From a virus, in IMG/VR virus record IMGVR_UViG_3300031973_000739, positions 1 through 48,952 of that record: 48,952 bases of DNA; one strand, 5' to 3'. The notes below the pieces were generated by a model. That model worked only from the letters and a program-made list of their open reading frames with translations, did no database searches and was not told the DNA's origin. This document shows, in pieces, positions 30,810-39,748 of this stretch; position 1 is the first letter of the stretch; each line of letters begins with the position of its first letter. The translations under genes and the position numbers were made by a program.

Positions 30810-31246
30810 TGAGCTATATTTTTGGTAAAGATCAATGGCTAATACGTTATCGCAAACCAGAGAACAGAAGGAAGATCTGGATTTATGTAGTGACCTCTGA
30901 TGGTCAAGACATATTTATGGATGACTACAAGCACTGGTTAACATTCCAAGATTATATTGATAAGAATAATTTACAAATTAAAAAGATTGGTCTACAATTC
31001 AAGTCAACAGTAGTACAGCATGACGTTGAAGATGCTGAAGCAGTGTATGTTATAAAATCTGTAAAAGGAGAATTACATGCAGAAACTCTTCAGTGCTACA
31101 CTTTGGGCTTGTTAAAAGATGGAAAAGTTAGTAAAACATTTTACATACTACCTTCCTTGGTACGTGATATAAGATGTGTTGACGATTTTGAAGGTTGTTT
31201 TAAAGAGGCTTTTGTATACAATGTCAGACAGAGCGAAACCATTTAG
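30809..31246 (+). CDS. Protein of unknown function
   Basis: 145 aa, beta-rich (WIYVVTSDGQDIFMDDYKHW, AVYVIKSVKGELHAETLQCY). No recognised family. It begins on the last base of the previous stop (TAATG) and overlaps the next gene by 26 bases. Position between a helix-turn-helix protein and recA suggests a role in replication or its control. Confidence 0.5.
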   Translation: MSYIFGKDQWLIRYRKPENRRKIWIYVVTSDGQDIFMDDYKHWLTFQDYIDKNNLQIKKIGLQFKSTVVQHDVEDAEAVYVIKSVKGELHAETLQCYTLGLLKDGKVSKTFYILPSLVRDIRCVDDFEGCFKEAFVYNVRQSETI

Positions 31247-31742
31247 TCAGAAGTATCAAAAGCAATGGTCTGAAACACATAAGTACAAACATATTCACAC
31301 TGGTGAGTATTGTACATTTGAATCATACCTTGCTGAATATTTGATTATCAGATGGACAGAAGCTTTCAAGATGGAAAAACCATCTTATAAATTCTGGACA
31401 GTGGGTGATAAATATCATGACATGTTTATGAGAAACATGAAAGCTGCAAAAGGATTGCAAAAAAAGTTTAAAGAGAGTATAATCTTAGAGGCTATCAAGT
31501 CAGATCACTTCAAGAAAATATATCACATAGGATTAAAAGCGTATGGACCAAGAGGGTGGAAATATAATCAAGTAGCTGTGCAAGCTATTAAGAACTATAA
31601 CAAAGAGGTAAAGGATGCTGAAAAGCTAGCAAATAAATCCAAGCAAACAAAAAAAATAGTTGAAGAAAAGAAAGAAGTCAAAAGAAGAAAACAAGTATAT
31701 TCAAAAAGTAAAAAATCATTAAACAAATTGAGGGATCTATGA
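31221..31742 (+). CDS. Basic protein of unknown function upstream of recA
   Basis: 173 aa from ATG 31221 (MSDRAKPF). The N-terminal two thirds is helical with conserved-looking aromatic clusters (EYCTFESYLAEYLIIRWTEA). The C-terminus is an extended, highly basic coil (EKKEVKRRKQVYSKSKKSLN), suited to nucleic-acid binding. It overlaps recA by four bases. Confidence 0.5.
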   Translation: MSDRAKPFSQKYQKQWSETHKYKHIHTGEYCTFESYLAEYLIIRWTEAFKMEKPSYKFWTVGDKYHDMFMRNMKAAKGLQKKFKESIILEAIKSDHFKKIYHIGLKAYGPRGWKYNQVAVQAIKNYNKEVKDAEKLANKSKQTKKIVEEKKEVKRRKQVYSKSKKSLNKLRDL

Positions 31743-32851
31743 GCAAGTTAAAAAAGAAAAAGATAGCAAACAAATTTGATACCGATGTTGTAAGTAATTC
31801 AATTGTTAGCAAGTATGGCGATGTTGTTTGCACTGGCACAGATGTACTAGAAACTATCAATAGATTAGAGGTTATTGGTGTTTCCCCTGCGTTGGATATT
31901 GCGCTTGGCGGTGGCTTGAGGGAAGGTTCTGTTGTTGTAATGACAGGCGATCCCAAGTCAGGCAAAACAACAACAGCATTACACTTTGCAGCAAAGTGTC
32001 AAGCCAAAGGAAAGCGTGTGATTTACCTAAATACTGAAGGTAGATTATCAAAACAAAACTTTGATGGTATTAAGGGTCTAGACCCTGAAGGTATTCTAAT
32101 TGTGCAATCTACAGATGATAAGATTTTATCAGCAGAAGAATTTTTAAACATTACAGAGTATTATATTAATAATGATCCGGGTTGCTTGATCATTGCAGAT
32201 TCGTTGTCCAACATGGTTCCATCAGTAGAGCTAGACGGTGAAGTGCGTACAGGTGTGCGTAACGCATTACCTCGATTGCTATCTATGTTTTTCAAGCGTA
32301 TCAGTGGTTCGCTAATGAAGAACAAGACTATTCTCATAGCTGTAACTCATAATATTGCAAATACTGGTGGATCACCATATGCTCCAGCAAAGATGGCAGA
32401 CTGTGGCAACATGCTACAGTATCAGGCTGGCACTAATATGGTAATCACACACCGTGGGCGTTGGCAAGTACCAAAAGATACTGGGCCTCACGTTGGTCAA
32501 ATTGCCAACTGGAATATCAAAACATCTTGTGCTGGCGGTACTCCCAACAGCACAGCAGAAAGTTGGATTAGATACGGAATTGGTCTAGATGAAGTCCAAG
32601 AAGTAGTTCAAATTGCTTGTGAGTTTAGACTAATAAAAGCCGCTGGAGCTTGGTACACAATACAGTGTGCTGTTGATAACTTAGAAGATCCGGTAGTACA
32701 GAACATACTATCTGCCAATAAAATTTCTGATAAACCAGAAGATATAGAAAGATTTTTTAAATTTCAAGGTGCTAATAATTTAGCGACATTTCTTAATGAT
32801 AATCCAGACATTGCGACATTTGTATACGACAAAATAAAGGAATTATTTTGA
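31739..32851 (+). CDS. recA: RecA-family recombinase
   Basis: Strand-exchange ATPase for recombination-dependent replication and repair. 370 aa with Walker A GDPKSGKTT (70-78), Walker B LIIADS (150-155), the GREG-type region GALREGSVVV-like at 58-67 and the L1/L2-like loops around VRTGVRNALPR and SPYAPAKM. It is nearer phage RecA/UvsX-like recombinases than bacterial RecA, with an N-terminal Lys-rich stretch (KLKKKKIANKF). It uses CGT arginine codons in several places, like other likely highly expressed genes here. Confidence 0.9.
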   Translation: MSKLKKKKIANKFDTDVVSNSIVSKYGDVVCTGTDVLETINRLEVIGVSPALDIALGGGLREGSVVVMTGDPKSGKTTTALHFAAKCQAKGKRVIYLNTEGRLSKQNFDGIKGLDPEGILIVQSTDDKILSAEEFLNITEYYINNDPGCLIIADSLSNMVPSVELDGEVRTGVRNALPRLLSMFFKRISGSLMKNKTILIAVTHNIANTGGSPYAPAKMADCGNMLQYQAGTNMVITHRGRWQVPKDTGPHVGQIANWNIKTSCAGGTPNSTAESWIRYGIGLDEVQEVVQIACEFRLIKAAGAWYTIQCAVDNLEDPVVQNILSANKISDKPEDIERFFKFQGANNLATFLNDNPDIATFVYDKIKELF

Positions 32852-33051
32852 ATATAGAAACTATACTAAATATATGTGCTGGAATTATACTTGCAAAAAT
32901 TCTAATAGGAGTTGTTAATGAAGGTTACTGGTATAAATGGCAAAGAATACGCTTGGAATTTAACAAGCTATTCCGTAGACGCAAACGACAAACGCAAGCG
33001 GTCAAAGTTCCACGTTCGCGCAAGAGAACTCTTGAAGACTATCTTCCATAG
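32848..33051 (+). CDS. Small membrane-anchored basic protein (TTG start)
   Basis: 67 aa. TTG 32848 overlaps the recA stop (TTGA). One N-terminal span (ILNICAGIILAKILIGVVNE) and a strongly basic C-terminus (FRRRKRQTQAVKVPRSRKR), which could bring nucleic acid to the membrane. The following nuclease gene lies largely inside this frame, so only one of the two may matter in the overlap; both keep good codon structure. Confidence 0.4.
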   Translation: MNIETILNICAGIILAKILIGVVNEGYWYKWQRIRLEFNKLFRRRKRQTQAVKVPRSRKRTLEDYLP

Positions 33052-33340
33052 CTACAGGATACTAGAAGAAGTTAAATTACCGGGAAGTACTGAATCGCAC
33101 AGAAAAGGTGTACTATATTTAGATTTTTATATACCACAGATTATGATGGCTATAGAGGTTCATGGTCAACAACATTATGAATACACACCATTCTTCCACA
33201 AGAATAAAGCAGACTTTGCACTTGCGCAAGCCAAAGATGATGATAAGATTAGATGGTGCGAATTAAATAAAATTGATATAATAGTATTAAAGCACTCTGA
33301 CACAGACGAGCAATGGAGAGATCAAATTGAAAACGGTTAA
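32918..33340 (+). CDS. PD-(D/E)XK endonuclease-like protein (Vsr/DUF559-like)
   Basis: 140 aa from ATG 32918 (AGGAG at 32907-32911). E51, D69 (YLDFYIP) and E80 with VHGQQH (81-86) follow the E...D...ExH order of Vsr/DUF559 nucleases, and CELNKIDIIVLKH gives the last strand. Probably cuts branched, nicked or mismatched DNA during phage recombination. It overlaps the upstream small gene by 134 bases, the longest overlap in the window. Confidence 0.72.
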   Translation: MKVTGINGKEYAWNLTSYSVDANDKRKRSKFHVRARELLKTIFHSYRILEEVKLPGSTESHRKGVLYLDFYIPQIMMAIEVHGQQHYEYTPFFHKNKADFALAQAKDDDKIRWCELNKIDIIVLKHSDTDEQWRDQIENG

Positions 33341-33788
33341 TGAGCAGTTGGCTGACTTGAAGGCTATGGTTGATGAATTTCTAGGTGGCAATAACACTAG
33401 ATTTGCTAACTTTAAAGAAGAATTTTTACTAGCTGCTGACTTATCCCAAGAACAGATTAGAGCTTTGACTAAGGACGAATTGTTTGAAAATGGATACATT
33501 TTATATAGTTATGCTTCATACATACAGGACGAAATGAACATGCAAAAAATTGCACTAGATTGGTGCAATGATAAGCTAGATAAGATGGTAGCTAAGAATA
33601 TAAATGAATTTAACCCATATACTAAACACGACATGCGTAGACAGTTGATTGTCATGAATGACGAGTTCGCAAACGCTGTAGATCACTACAGACAGATCGC
33701 TCACGCAAGAGTGCAATCATTAGAGGGTAAGGTATACGAACTAAAAAGAAAAGCAGATATATTATTAGAGAAAGGTAAAAGATCATGA
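33327..33788 (+). CDS. Helical protein of unknown function (TTG start)
   Basis: 153 aa from TTG 33327; GGAG at 33315-33318 fits this start. Almost entirely helical, with long amphipathic runs (YASYIQDEMNMQKIALDWCN and YRQIAHARVQSLEGKVYELK). Lying close to recA, it could be a recombination mediator in the place of T4 UvsY, but no sequence match supports that. Overlaps its neighbours by 14 and four bases. Confidence 0.5.
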   Translation: MKTVNEQLADLKAMVDEFLGGNNTRFANFKEEFLLAADLSQEQIRALTKDELFENGYILYSYASYIQDEMNMQKIALDWCNDKLDKMVAKNINEFNPYTKHDMRRQLIVMNDEFANAVDHYRQIAHARVQSLEGKVYELKRKADILLEKGKRS

Positions 33789-34204
33789 ATCTAAAAAGTT
33801 TTGTTGATGGTTTAGACAATTCGGAAAGAGAAGAGTTACTAGATATTCTTACAGGACGTATGGATCAGTCTACAACAATGCCACCACACATTGCTAAGGA
33901 GTTTGAGGAAGAAGTTGAAAAACCTCAAAGAGCGCAAGAAGATTTTACAATGCACAAGAATAAAAGTAATAACGGTGTTAAAAATAAGAGAAGAGAACCA
34001 GTAAAAGCTAGAGCAAATACTTGGACAGATACTGGAGAACACAAAGAAGTAGCAACTCCAAATGTGCAAAGGACTCCTAGAAATAGGCCATCGCCCAAAA
34101 AGAAAGATGTTCGATGTAATACTTGTGGCAAAACGTTTAAGGTAAATGCTAGTATTGTGTATGGTGAATACTACAGGTGCGAAAGGTGCGTGGGGTCACG
34201 ATAA
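33785..34204 (+). CDS. Protein with a C-terminal zinc ribbon
   Basis: 139 aa. A helical N-terminus (FVDGLDNSEREELLDILTGR), a long charged disordered middle, and a C-terminal zinc ribbon CNTCGKTFKVNAS followed by CERCVG (two CxxC pairs). Likely a nucleic-acid or protein adaptor in the replication block. Starts at an ATGA junction. Confidence 0.6.
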   Translation: MNLKSFVDGLDNSEREELLDILTGRMDQSTTMPPHIAKEFEEEVEKPQRAQEDFTMHKNKSNNGVKNKRREPVKARANTWTDTGEHKEVATPNVQRTPRNRPSPKKKDVRCNTCGKTFKVNASIVYGEYYRCERCVGSR

Positions 34205-34209
34205 GTATT

Positions 34210-34623
34210 ATGATAAAACGAATAGATTCTAGCCACAATATAGATGAGTACTTTGATTGTGTTAAGGATTTAATGAGAAGTAATGCTAGGCCAGATGATG
34301 ATAAAGAAGCTTTGTCTAAAATCATGTATCCTACAAATAATTATCATGTATATGTTTATATTTATTATGGTAAAATAATTGCTACAAGCGCTATAATGTA
34401 TGAGTACAAAATACGATACACACGACCAAAGGCTTATATTGAAGACGTTGCTGTACACCCAAAGCATAGAGGTAAAGGTCTAGGTAAAAAAATGGTGGAA
34501 CACTGCCTGTCTTGTGCTAAAAAAAGAAACTGTTATAAGGTAGTATTGAGTTGTGATGACAATGTTGTAGGTTTTTATGAAAACCTTGGGTTCAAAAAAG
34601 AAATAAACTTTATGGTTAAATAG
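34210..34623 (+). CDS. GNAT acetyltransferase, GNA1-like
   Basis: 137 aa from ATG 34210. The acetyl-CoA loop HRGKGLGK (86-93) is preceded by YIEDVAVHP and followed by CAKKRNCYKVVLSCDDNVVG and FYENLGFKKE. This order is strikingly like glucosamine-6-phosphate N-acetyltransferase (GNA1), which makes GlcNAc-6-phosphate on the way to UDP-GlcNAc. UDP-GlcNAc is the substrate of the WecB-like enzyme at 7972. Other GNAT enzymes share the loop, so the acceptor is not certain. Confidence 0.75.
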   Translation: MIKRIDSSHNIDEYFDCVKDLMRSNARPDDDKEALSKIMYPTNNYHVYVYIYYGKIIATSAIMYEYKIRYTRPKAYIEDVAVHPKHRGKGLGKKMVEHCLSCAKKRNCYKVVLSCDDNVVGFYENLGFKKEINFMVK

Positions 34624-34624
34624 T

Positions 34625-36094
34625 ATGGAAAAGTTGTTAGATGTTGGTGCAGAACGAGCAGTGCTAGCTGGATTACTCCAGCATGGCATAGATGGATATG
34701 TTGGAATATCTGATTTGATTACTTCTGAAACGTTTGGGAATACGAATAATCAAATTATATACAACTGTATAGAAAAGATTATTGCTGATGATAAATCTGT
34801 GGACATAGCATCTATATTATCTGCCGCAGAGCAGCTTAATCATTCAGACATTATTAATACTAAGCAAGAATTGAAATATATAAAATCTCTGATGGTCTTT
34901 CCAGTAAACAGAGACAATATTTTTAATTTTGCAATACAGATGAAAAAGTTTGAATTTGCTAGAAAAATTAAGAAACTTACTAGTAAAGTTCACAAAGATA
35001 TGGATGATGTCACTGGTTCTGAAACAATCAATGAAATCATACAGAAATTAGAAGATCCTGTAACAGACTTTCTAAGGGAAGATGATGGCGGTGAGAATCC
35101 AGAAAAAATTGGCTCAGGAGCAGAAGATTATGTCAAATTTCTCGAAGAAAATAAATGCGATATCATTGGTATACCCACGGGATTCGCTAGATATGACGAA
35201 GCCATTGGGGGTGGTCTTAGACGAAAATGCGTTGACCTTGTATCTGCAAGACCAAAAGTTGGTAAGTCAGTATTCGCTGATAATGTTGCCCTTAACATAT
35301 CTTCACTAGACATTCCAGTTTTAGTTTTAGATACTGAGATGTCCAAGGAAGATCATCTGAATAGATTAATTGCAAACATAAGCGGCGTTCCCATAAACGA
35401 AGTAGCAACTGGAAAATTTGTAGAAGATCCCTACAAGCAGCAAAAGGTTCAAGAAGCGGTACAAAAATTATCTGACATACCATATAGTTATGTAAGTGTC
35501 GCTGGCAAACCATTTGAACAAATTCTAAATATTATTAAAAGGTGGATAGTACAAGAAGTAAAAACTGATGATTCTGGAAAAACAAATGATTGCGTGGTCA
35601 TCTATGACTATCTTAAGCTGATGTCATCTTCATCTATTACAAACAATATTCAAGAATATCAAGCATTAGGATTCCAGATTACCTCTCTTCATAATTTATG
35701 CGTTAAGCTAGACATACCATGTCTATCTTTCGTGCAATTAAATAGAGATGGAATCACAAAAGAAAGCACGGACGCTGTAAGTGGTTCTGACCGCTTGATA
35801 TGGCTGTGTACATCTTTTAGTATATTCAAAACAAAATCTACAGAAGAATTAGCTGAAGATGGACCAAACGCAGGAAACAGAAAGCTTGTACCCATTGTTT
35901 CTCGTCATGGTGCTGGTATGGATGATGGAGATTACATCAATATGCAGATGCAAGGCGCACACGCAAAACTGATAGAGCTACAATCCAGAAATGAATTTAA
36001 GAATCAACCAGTAGGCGATACTGGGCTAATCAACAATGACTCTATGAAAAAACTAGCAAATGAACTTAAAACAGATCAAGAAGATGCTGAATGA
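34625..36094 (+). CDS. dnaB: DnaB-like replicative helicase
   Basis: Unwinds DNA at the phage replication fork. 489 aa. An N-terminal helical domain (about 1-150) begins GAERAVLAGLLQHG, followed by a linker and a RecA-type motor: Walker A ARPKVGKS (208-215), VLVLDTEMSKEDHLNRL, DYLKLM as Walker B and the SRHGAG arginine region. It overlaps the primase gene by 11 bases. Confidence 0.9.
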   Translation: MEKLLDVGAERAVLAGLLQHGIDGYVGISDLITSETFGNTNNQIIYNCIEKIIADDKSVDIASILSAAEQLNHSDIINTKQELKYIKSLMVFPVNRDNIFNFAIQMKKFEFARKIKKLTSKVHKDMDDVTGSETINEIIQKLEDPVTDFLREDDGGENPEKIGSGAEDYVKFLEENKCDIIGIPTGFARYDEAIGGGLRRKCVDLVSARPKVGKSVFADNVALNISSLDIPVLVLDTEMSKEDHLNRLIANISGVPINEVATGKFVEDPYKQQKVQEAVQKLSDIPYSYVSVAGKPFEQILNIIKRWIVQEVKTDDSGKTNDCVVIYDYLKLMSSSSITNNIQEYQALGFQITSLHNLCVKLDIPCLSFVQLNRDGITKESTDAVSGSDRLIWLCTSFSIFKTKSTEELAEDGPNAGNRKLVPIVSRHGAGMDDGDYINMQMQGAHAKLIELQSRNEFKNQPVGDTGLINNDSMKKLANELKTDQEDAE

Positions 36095-37082
36095 AAATGC
36101 ACATCTAGTTTTTGCAGAACTAGGCATGAAGTGTGAAACATTCTCAGACAATATATACTCTACGTGTCCAGTGCATGAGGGCAGCGATAATCCAAGAGCT
36201 TTCTCATTTTCTCCACAAAAAGGTATATGGAAGTGTTGGACGAGGGACTGTCAATCTGAATGTGGAAACGATCTGTTTGGTCTTATCGCTGGAGCTTTAT
36301 CTGCACAGGAAGGCAGAACAGTTGAATTTAAAGAAGCTTTAGCTTGGGCGTGTAAGATTTTAAATGTAAAACAAACGTATACCCGTGGAACTCCTAGTCC
36401 AGTAGAAGAATTAGAAGATCCGTTCCAACAAATGATAAATATTATGAGTACCATGCCCGCTCCACATGAACATAAAACAGTGGAGATGGATGTAAATATC
36501 GAGATACCATCACAGTATTTTGTGGAGAGAAACTATAATAAAAGAACTATGAAACACTTTGGGATTGGCGATTGTTATTCTAAGTGCAAATTAAATGAAA
36601 GGGCGATAATTCCTATACATGACGAAAGTGGAAAACGATTAATTGGATTGATAGGAAGATCTACTAGAGACTACAGAATACCCAAATTTTTATTTTATCC
36701 TACTGGTTTTGACAAAAGATACTGTTTATACAACTACCACAGGGCAATCAAAAAAGCAATAGAAACCTCTTGCCTCTATATAGTTGAAGGACAAGGCGAT
36801 GTCTGGAAACTATACGAAGCGGGAGTTCACAATGCTGTGAGCATCTTTGGTAAAACTGTATCAAGTCAACAACAACAAAAACTAATGAGTATACCAGTAA
36901 CACATTTAATTATACTTACTGACAATGATCAAGCAGGAAGAGAGTCTAAGGTTCAAATAAAAAGGGATCTTGGAAGAATGTTCAAGCTTACTTTTCCAAA
37001 GCTAGCTCATAAAGATGTTGGAGATATGAAGGTAAAAGATATTAAATTAAACATTTTATCTAATCTAAAGGGTACTTACTAA
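36084..37082 (+). CDS. dnaG: DnaG-type primase
   Basis: Makes RNA primers. 332 aa from ATG 36084 (ATG 36060 is an alternative). The N-terminal CHC2 zinc site is C28, H31, C51, C56 (TCPVHEGSDN and WKCWTRDC). A middle domain follows, then a TOPRIM fold with IVEGQGD (233-239) and TDNDQAG (279-285) for metal binding. It is shorter than bacterial DnaG and lacks the C-terminal helicase-binding domain, as expected for phage primases. It pairs with the helicase encoded just upstream. Confidence 0.9.
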   Translation: MLNENAHLVFAELGMKCETFSDNIYSTCPVHEGSDNPRAFSFSPQKGIWKCWTRDCQSECGNDLFGLIAGALSAQEGRTVEFKEALAWACKILNVKQTYTRGTPSPVEELEDPFQQMINIMSTMPAPHEHKTVEMDVNIEIPSQYFVERNYNKRTMKHFGIGDCYSKCKLNERAIIPIHDESGKRLIGLIGRSTRDYRIPKFLFYPTGFDKRYCLYNYHRAIKKAIETSCLYIVEGQGDVWKLYEAGVHNAVSIFGKTVSSQQQQKLMSIPVTHLIILTDNDQAGRESKVQIKRDLGRMFKLTFPKLAHKDVGDMKVKDIKLNILSNLKGTY

Positions 37083-37828
37083 TGGTAAAGATTATAGGAA
37101 TATCAGGAAGAAAACAGGCTGGTAAGAATACAGTCGCTAACTATATAAATGGCGATATACTAAAAACACACGGTATGGTAGATGATTTTTCAATAAATAC
37201 TAATGGCGAATTAGAAATAAACACAACTGACTCAAACGGTCACAAAGATTGGGGCGTGTTTGATGTAACCAGAAAAGATAATTCATTTCTTGAGTATGCA
37301 GAAAAAGAACTTTGGCCTTACGTAAAGCTGTATCATTTTGCAGATTCTCTCAAAGAAATTGCTATAAATTTGTTTGATATCAACGCTGTAAAAGTTTATG
37401 GAACAGACGATCAAAAAAACACAATGACAAAAATAAAATGGCAAAATATGCCTGAGTATAATGGTGATAAATCAGGTAATATGACTATAAGGGAGTTTCT
37501 TCAGCATTTTGGAACAAATGTCATGAGAAAAATAAAAAACGACATATGGGTGTCTGATACCATAAAAAGGATTCTTTTTGAAGATTCTGAGGTAGCAATT
37601 ATACCAGACGTTAGATTTCCAAATGAGGTAGATACAATACAGGAAAATGGTGGAATTGTAGTTAGATTAACTAGAGATGTATATACTGATAAACACAAAT
37701 GTGAAGCATCTTTAGATCAAGAAAACTTTAATTGGGATAAGTTTGATTACATTGTTGATAATAATAATTGTAATATAGATAGTCTGTGTGAGTCACTGGA
37801 ACAAATTAAACACATATGGAGTAATTAA
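37082..37828 (+). CDS. Deoxynucleoside monophosphate kinase
   Basis: Phosphorylates dNMPs to dNDPs, as T4 gene 1 does. 248 aa. The P-loop is GRKQAGKNT (9-17); HFADSLKEIAINLF, TIREFLQHFGTNVMR and IIPDVRFPNEVDTI match the phage dNMP kinase family. Start overlaps the primase stop by one base. It completes the dNTP pathway with NrdJ, ThyX, dUTPase and dCMP deaminase. Confidence 0.85.
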   Translation: MVKIIGISGRKQAGKNTVANYINGDILKTHGMVDDFSINTNGELEINTTDSNGHKDWGVFDVTRKDNSFLEYAEKELWPYVKLYHFADSLKEIAINLFDINAVKVYGTDDQKNTMTKIKWQNMPEYNGDKSGNMTIREFLQHFGTNVMRKIKNDIWVSDTIKRILFEDSEVAIIPDVRFPNEVDTIQENGGIVVRLTRDVYTDKHKCEASLDQENFNWDKFDYIVDNNNCNIDSLCESLEQIKHIWSN

Positions 37829-38866
37829 ATGTTAGTAACCTACATAAGATCATCTAGTTATAATAATTATGCATACTGTCAAATGCAATACTTTATAACA
37901 TACAATCTTGGGCATCAATCTAAGAGTGGCAAGAAAGCAGACATGGGTACAATGGTACACAAGGTCATGGAAGTTTTAGCTGGATTGAAAAAGTACGAGC
38001 AAGACAAACCAAAGGTTAAATTTTTAAAAGTAGATGACGACGCTATTGGTAAGTTTAAGTGTAGAAAAGAAGAACTGCATACTGATGAATTAGTAAATCA
38101 ATTAATTGATCTCAGCATAGATTCCTATGAAGCAAAGTCTCCCCACAGTTTTAGCAAAACGGATAGATCAGAAATAGCAAAAACCGCTTGGTGCTTTTTA
38201 ACTCACAGCGATTGTCAATTCGATCCTAGACTAAGGGATATTCACTATCCAGAACCGCACTTTGATATACCTATTGAAGAAGATTGGGCTAAATTTGAGT
38301 ATGAAATAGATGGCAAAAAGGTTACTGGTAGATTAGCAATCAAAGGCACAATTGACCTTGTAACTAAGATTAATGATGATACAATAGAGGTTGTCGATTG
38401 GAAAACAGGCAGGAGAATGGATTGGGCTACGGGGGAAGTCAAAGATTACGAGAAATTAGAGAATGATCCACAGTTATTATTATACTATTATGCAATCTCT
38501 AAACTATATCCTGAATTTCCTAACAGAATCATGAGTATTTTCTTTTATAAAGACAAGGATGGTAATCCTGACCCGTCGCCTTTCAGTATATGCTTCTCAC
38601 CGGAAGATGAAGAAAGATTCTTAGAAATGCTAAAAAATAGAGTAAATGAAATTAGACAAAATATGCTGCCTGAACCCCTAGATCCTAACAGAAAACACTG
38701 GAAATGCACTGCTTTATGTCATTTTTGCAAGAACAATTGGCCCGGAACTGACGAAAAAATGTGTATTTATATAGAGAAGTACTTGAAAAAACATGGAATG
38801 GAGAAAACTGTTGCTGATTGCAGCAGGGAAGGTTTTGATATAGGATTTTACGAAGCACCGGGATAA
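37829..38866 (+). CDS. RecB/Cas4-like PD-(D/E)XK nuclease with Cys cluster
   Basis: 345 aa. H44 (GTMVHKVME), D176 (KGTIDLV) and D190-WK192 (EVVDWKTGR) form the RecB-family nuclease site. C17 near the start with a C-terminal cluster (CTALCHFC and later MCIY) resembles the iron-sulphur arrangement of Cas4/AddB-type exonucleases. No Cas1 or Cas2 is near, so this is a replication/recombination exonuclease, not CRISPR. It follows dNMP kinase without a gap. Confidence 0.85.
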   Translation: MLVTYIRSSSYNNYAYCQMQYFITYNLGHQSKSGKKADMGTMVHKVMEVLAGLKKYEQDKPKVKFLKVDDDAIGKFKCRKEELHTDELVNQLIDLSIDSYEAKSPHSFSKTDRSEIAKTAWCFLTHSDCQFDPRLRDIHYPEPHFDIPIEEDWAKFEYEIDGKKVTGRLAIKGTIDLVTKINDDTIEVVDWKTGRRMDWATGEVKDYEKLENDPQLLLYYYAISKLYPEFPNRIMSIFFYKDKDGNPDPSPFSICFSPEDEERFLEMLKNRVNEIRQNMLPEPLDPNRKHWKCTALCHFCKNNWPGTDEKMCIYIEKYLKKHGMEKTVADCSREGFDIGFYEAPG

Positions 38867-38871
38867 AGGAT

Positions 38872-39738
38872 ATGATAAAAAAAGATAATAAATTACTGAC
38901 GATAGGAATGGCTACCTACGATGATTATGACGGTTTGTATTTTTCAATACAGAGTTTACAGTTATATCATCCAATCGCTAGAAGTGATGATGTAGAAATA
39001 CTAGTTATCGACAATAATCCAGACAGTGAACACGGAAAAGCGACTAAGAATTTAGTAGAAGGATGGATAAAAAACGGACGATATATACCATTTACAGCAA
39101 GAAAAACAACAGCTTGTAGAAATGAGATTTTCAGGAATGCAAGGGGCAGATATACAATATCTATGGATTCTCATGTTCTGTTCATGAAAAATTCATTAGA
39201 ATCCTTGATACAGTATTACGGAATGAATCCTAATTGTAAAGACATAGTTCAAGGACCACTAATTTATGATGACTTAAAACTGGCTTCAACTCATTTCAAA
39301 AAAGATTGGGGTGGTGACATGTATGGTAAATGGGCTACAGATAAAGAAGGTTTAGCGACTAATAAGCCTTTCCCCATACCAATGCAAGGATTAGGTGTAT
39401 TCTCTTGTGAGACGCATAATTGGAGAGGTTTTAATAAATATTTTAGAGGATTTGGTGGAGAAGAAGGATATATTCATGAAAAATTTAGAATGATGGGCGG
39501 CAGGGCCATATGTTTACCGCAATTTAAGTGGCTTCACAGATTTGGAAGACCCGGAGGTGTTCCTTATCCACTAAAAATAGAAGATAGAATATGGAACTAT
39601 TTTATAGGATGGTTAGAACTGTATCAGGATGAAAATCATCAAATGATACAAGACATTTATAATTATTTTAAAACTCGTATTCCTGTGCAGACTTTAGACA
39701 ATATTCTAAATGAAGCTAAAGAAAAAATGTTAATTTAA
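38872..39738 (+). CDS. GT2-like (GalNAc-transferase-type) glycosyltransferase
   Basis: 288 aa. Typical GT-A start (LTIGMATYDDYDGLYFSIQS), VLVIDNNPDS-type strand at 42-52, RNEIFRNARGRYTISMDSH with the metal-binding DSH (99-101), and a C-terminal GGEEGYIHEKF helix as in polypeptide GalNAc-transferase-like enzymes. Such genes recur in phage structural regions, where they could decorate capsid proteins. It stands directly before two probable structural genes. Confidence 0.78.
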   Translation: MIKKDNKLLTIGMATYDDYDGLYFSIQSLQLYHPIARSDDVEILVIDNNPDSEHGKATKNLVEGWIKNGRYIPFTARKTTACRNEIFRNARGRYTISMDSHVLFMKNSLESLIQYYGMNPNCKDIVQGPLIYDDLKLASTHFKKDWGGDMYGKWATDKEGLATNKPFPIPMQGLGVFSCETHNWRGFNKYFRGFGGEEGYIHEKFRMMGGRAICLPQFKWLHRFGRPGGVPYPLKIEDRIWNYFIGWLELYQDENHQMIQDIYNYFKTRIPVQTLDNILNEAKEKMLI

Positions 39739-39748
39739 GGAGAATAAA

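Noticed and set aside
37829-38866. Cas4 of a CRISPR system
   Set aside because: The nuclease has a Cas4/RecB-like site and cysteines, but there is no array and no other cas gene; the replication-gene context points to a phage exonuclease.
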